From Deltaproteobacteria bacterium (GTDB lineage: Bacteria > Desulfobacterota > Syntrophia > Syntrophales > UBA5619): a stretch of 6,238 bases of DNA. The notes beneath the pieces are model-generated. The model was given only the letters and a program-made list of their open reading frames with translations. It was not told the origin of the DNA and did not search any database. The stretch covers positions 1 to 6,238 of the forward strand of contig JAMDBG010000017.1 in the NCBI GenBank assembly GCA_023487865.1, read 5' to 3'. Position 1 is the stretch's first letter; every line of letters starts with the position of its first letter. Shown here piece by piece: positions 5,451-6,238 of this stretch. The translations under genes were made by a program, and so were the position numbers.

Positions 5451-6238
5451 GTGACTTTTCAGGAATTGATCCTTGCCCTTGAACACTATTGGGCTGATCA
5501 GGGATGCATCATCCAGCAGCCCTACGACATCGAAGTGGGTGCCGGTACCTTCAATCCGGCGACATTTCTGCGCGCCTTGGGACCGGAGCCGTGGAAGGTG
5601 GCCTATGTCGAACCCTCCCGAAGACCGACGGACGGCCGCTACGGTGAAAACCCGAACCGACTCCAACATTACTATCAGTATCAAGTCATTATGAAGCCCT
5701 CTCCGCTCAACATCCAGGGTCTCTACCTCGATTCGCTCAAGAGCTTCGGTATCGATCCACTGGAACACGATATCCGTTTTGTTGAGGATGATTGGGAGTC
5801 GCCTACGGTTGGTGCGTGGGGTCTCGGCTGGGAAGTCTGGCTCGACGGGATGGAAATTTCCCAATTCACCTACTTCCAGCAGGTCGGCGGTTTCGATTGC
5901 CGCCCCGTCAGTGCAGAGCTGACCTACGGTACAGAAAGGATCGCCATGTATCTTCAGGGGATCGACAATGTCTACGACCTTGAGTGGACCAAAGGCATCA
6001 AATATGGAGATGTCCATCATCAGAGTGAAGTGGAGTGGTCGGTATACAATTTCGAGACCGCTGACGTCGGTGAGCTCCGCAAGCGTTTCGATATGTATGA
6101 AGCAGAGGGGATCCGCACATCAGAAAAGGGTTTAGTGCTCCCCACTTACGACCATTGTCTCAAGTGTTCCCACACCTTCAACCTCTTGAACGCCAGAGGG
6201 GCGATCAGCGTCGCCGAACGAACGAGTTACATCGGCCG
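5451..6238 (+). CDS. glyQ: Glycyl-tRNA synthetase alpha subunit, 3' end cut off
   Basis: GlyQ is the catalytic chain of the two-subunit bacterial glycyl-tRNA synthetase, a class II enzyme that charges tRNA-Gly with glycine; the beta chain (glyS) should lie just downstream, outside the window. The first 262 codons are present of a usual 290-300. The start is GTG, giving the expected N terminus TFQELILALEHYW. Family motifs include GCIIQQPYDIEVGAGTFNP (18-36), RALGPEPW (41-48), and the long AYVEPSRRPTDGRYGENPNR block (51-70) of the active site followed by LQHYYQYQVIMKP. Further on are WEVWLDGMEISQFTYFQQ with GG and the SAELTYGTERIAMYLQG helix. The C-terminal part has CLKCSHTFNLLNARGAISV. A two-subunit enzyme is typical of most Gram-negative and many other bacteria, and is absent from those with the single-chain GlyRS. 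Confidence 0.96.
   Translation, partial: MTFQELILALEHYWADQGCIIQQPYDIEVGAGTFNPATFLRALGPEPWKVAYVEPSRRPTDGRYGENPNRLQHYYQYQVIMKPSPLNIQGLYLDSLKSFGIDPLEHDIRFVEDDWESPTVGAWGLGWEVWLDGMEISQFTYFQQVGGFDCRPVSAELTYGTERIAMYLQGIDNVYDLEWTKGIKYGDVHHQSEVEWSVYNFETADVGELRKRFDMYEAEGIRTSEKGLVLPTYDHCLKCSHTFNLLNARGAISVAERTSYIG

Noticed and set aside
5432..5485. ATG 5432 as a start ahead of glyQ.
   Set aside because: It is out of frame with glyQ and closes after 16 codons; it also lies before the AGGAGGAG site rather than after it.
5430..6020. A 196-codon minus-strand frame opposite glyQ.
   Set aside because: The plus strand encodes GlyQ without interruption from GTG 5451; the antisense frame is a shadow.

Overview
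The window carries seven protein genes in two divergent transcription units separated by a 264-bp regulatory gap (1492-1755). All belong to recognisable families; I see no mobile element, CRISPR array, rRNA or tRNA. The gene content suggests a Gram-negative bacterium with a two-subunit (alpha2-beta2) glycyl-tRNA synthetase and PyrR control of pyrimidine synthesis. The GlyQ sequence and the order pyrR-pyrB-pyrC / recO / glyQ remind me of deltaproteobacteria (Desulfobacterota, Geobacter-like) or a neighbouring phylum. This placement is an impression from memory, not a search result.

Left part, minus strand (1-1543): a promoter with an extended -10 drives a soluble protein with two PRC-barrel-like regions, an MgtE-type cytosolic N domain and a CBS pair, but no membrane channel. 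Thirty bases downstream begins an Nramp-superfamily transporter, cut by the window edge, whose canonical TM1 metal-binding motif Asp-Pro-Gly-Asn reads Asp-Ala-Gly-Gly. I infer that the soluble protein is the Mg2+/nucleotide-sensing part of MgtE acting on a separate Nramp-type transporter.

Middle gap (1492-1755): back-to-back promoters, then a pyr leader containing a clear PyrR RNA-binding hairpin (1627-1661) and an intrinsic terminator (1703-1734) just ahead of pyrR. A short leader reading frame (GTG 1671 to TAA 1736) has its Shine-Dalgarno sequence in the 3' arm of the PyrR hairpin and its stop codon in the U-tract of the terminator. This suggests attenuation by PyrR-controlled leader translation, and it is the most interesting structure in the window.

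Right part, plus strand (1756-6238): pyrR, pyrB (aspartate carbamoyltransferase) and pyrC (class I dihydroorotase) provide UMP feedback and steps two and three of pyrimidine synthesis. pyrB and pyrC overlap as ATGA. recO (recombinational repair) follows pyrC after 6 bp and looks co-transcribed. After a 95-bp gap with a probable promoter comes glyQ, starting at GTG and running off the right edge about 30-40 codons before its expected end.
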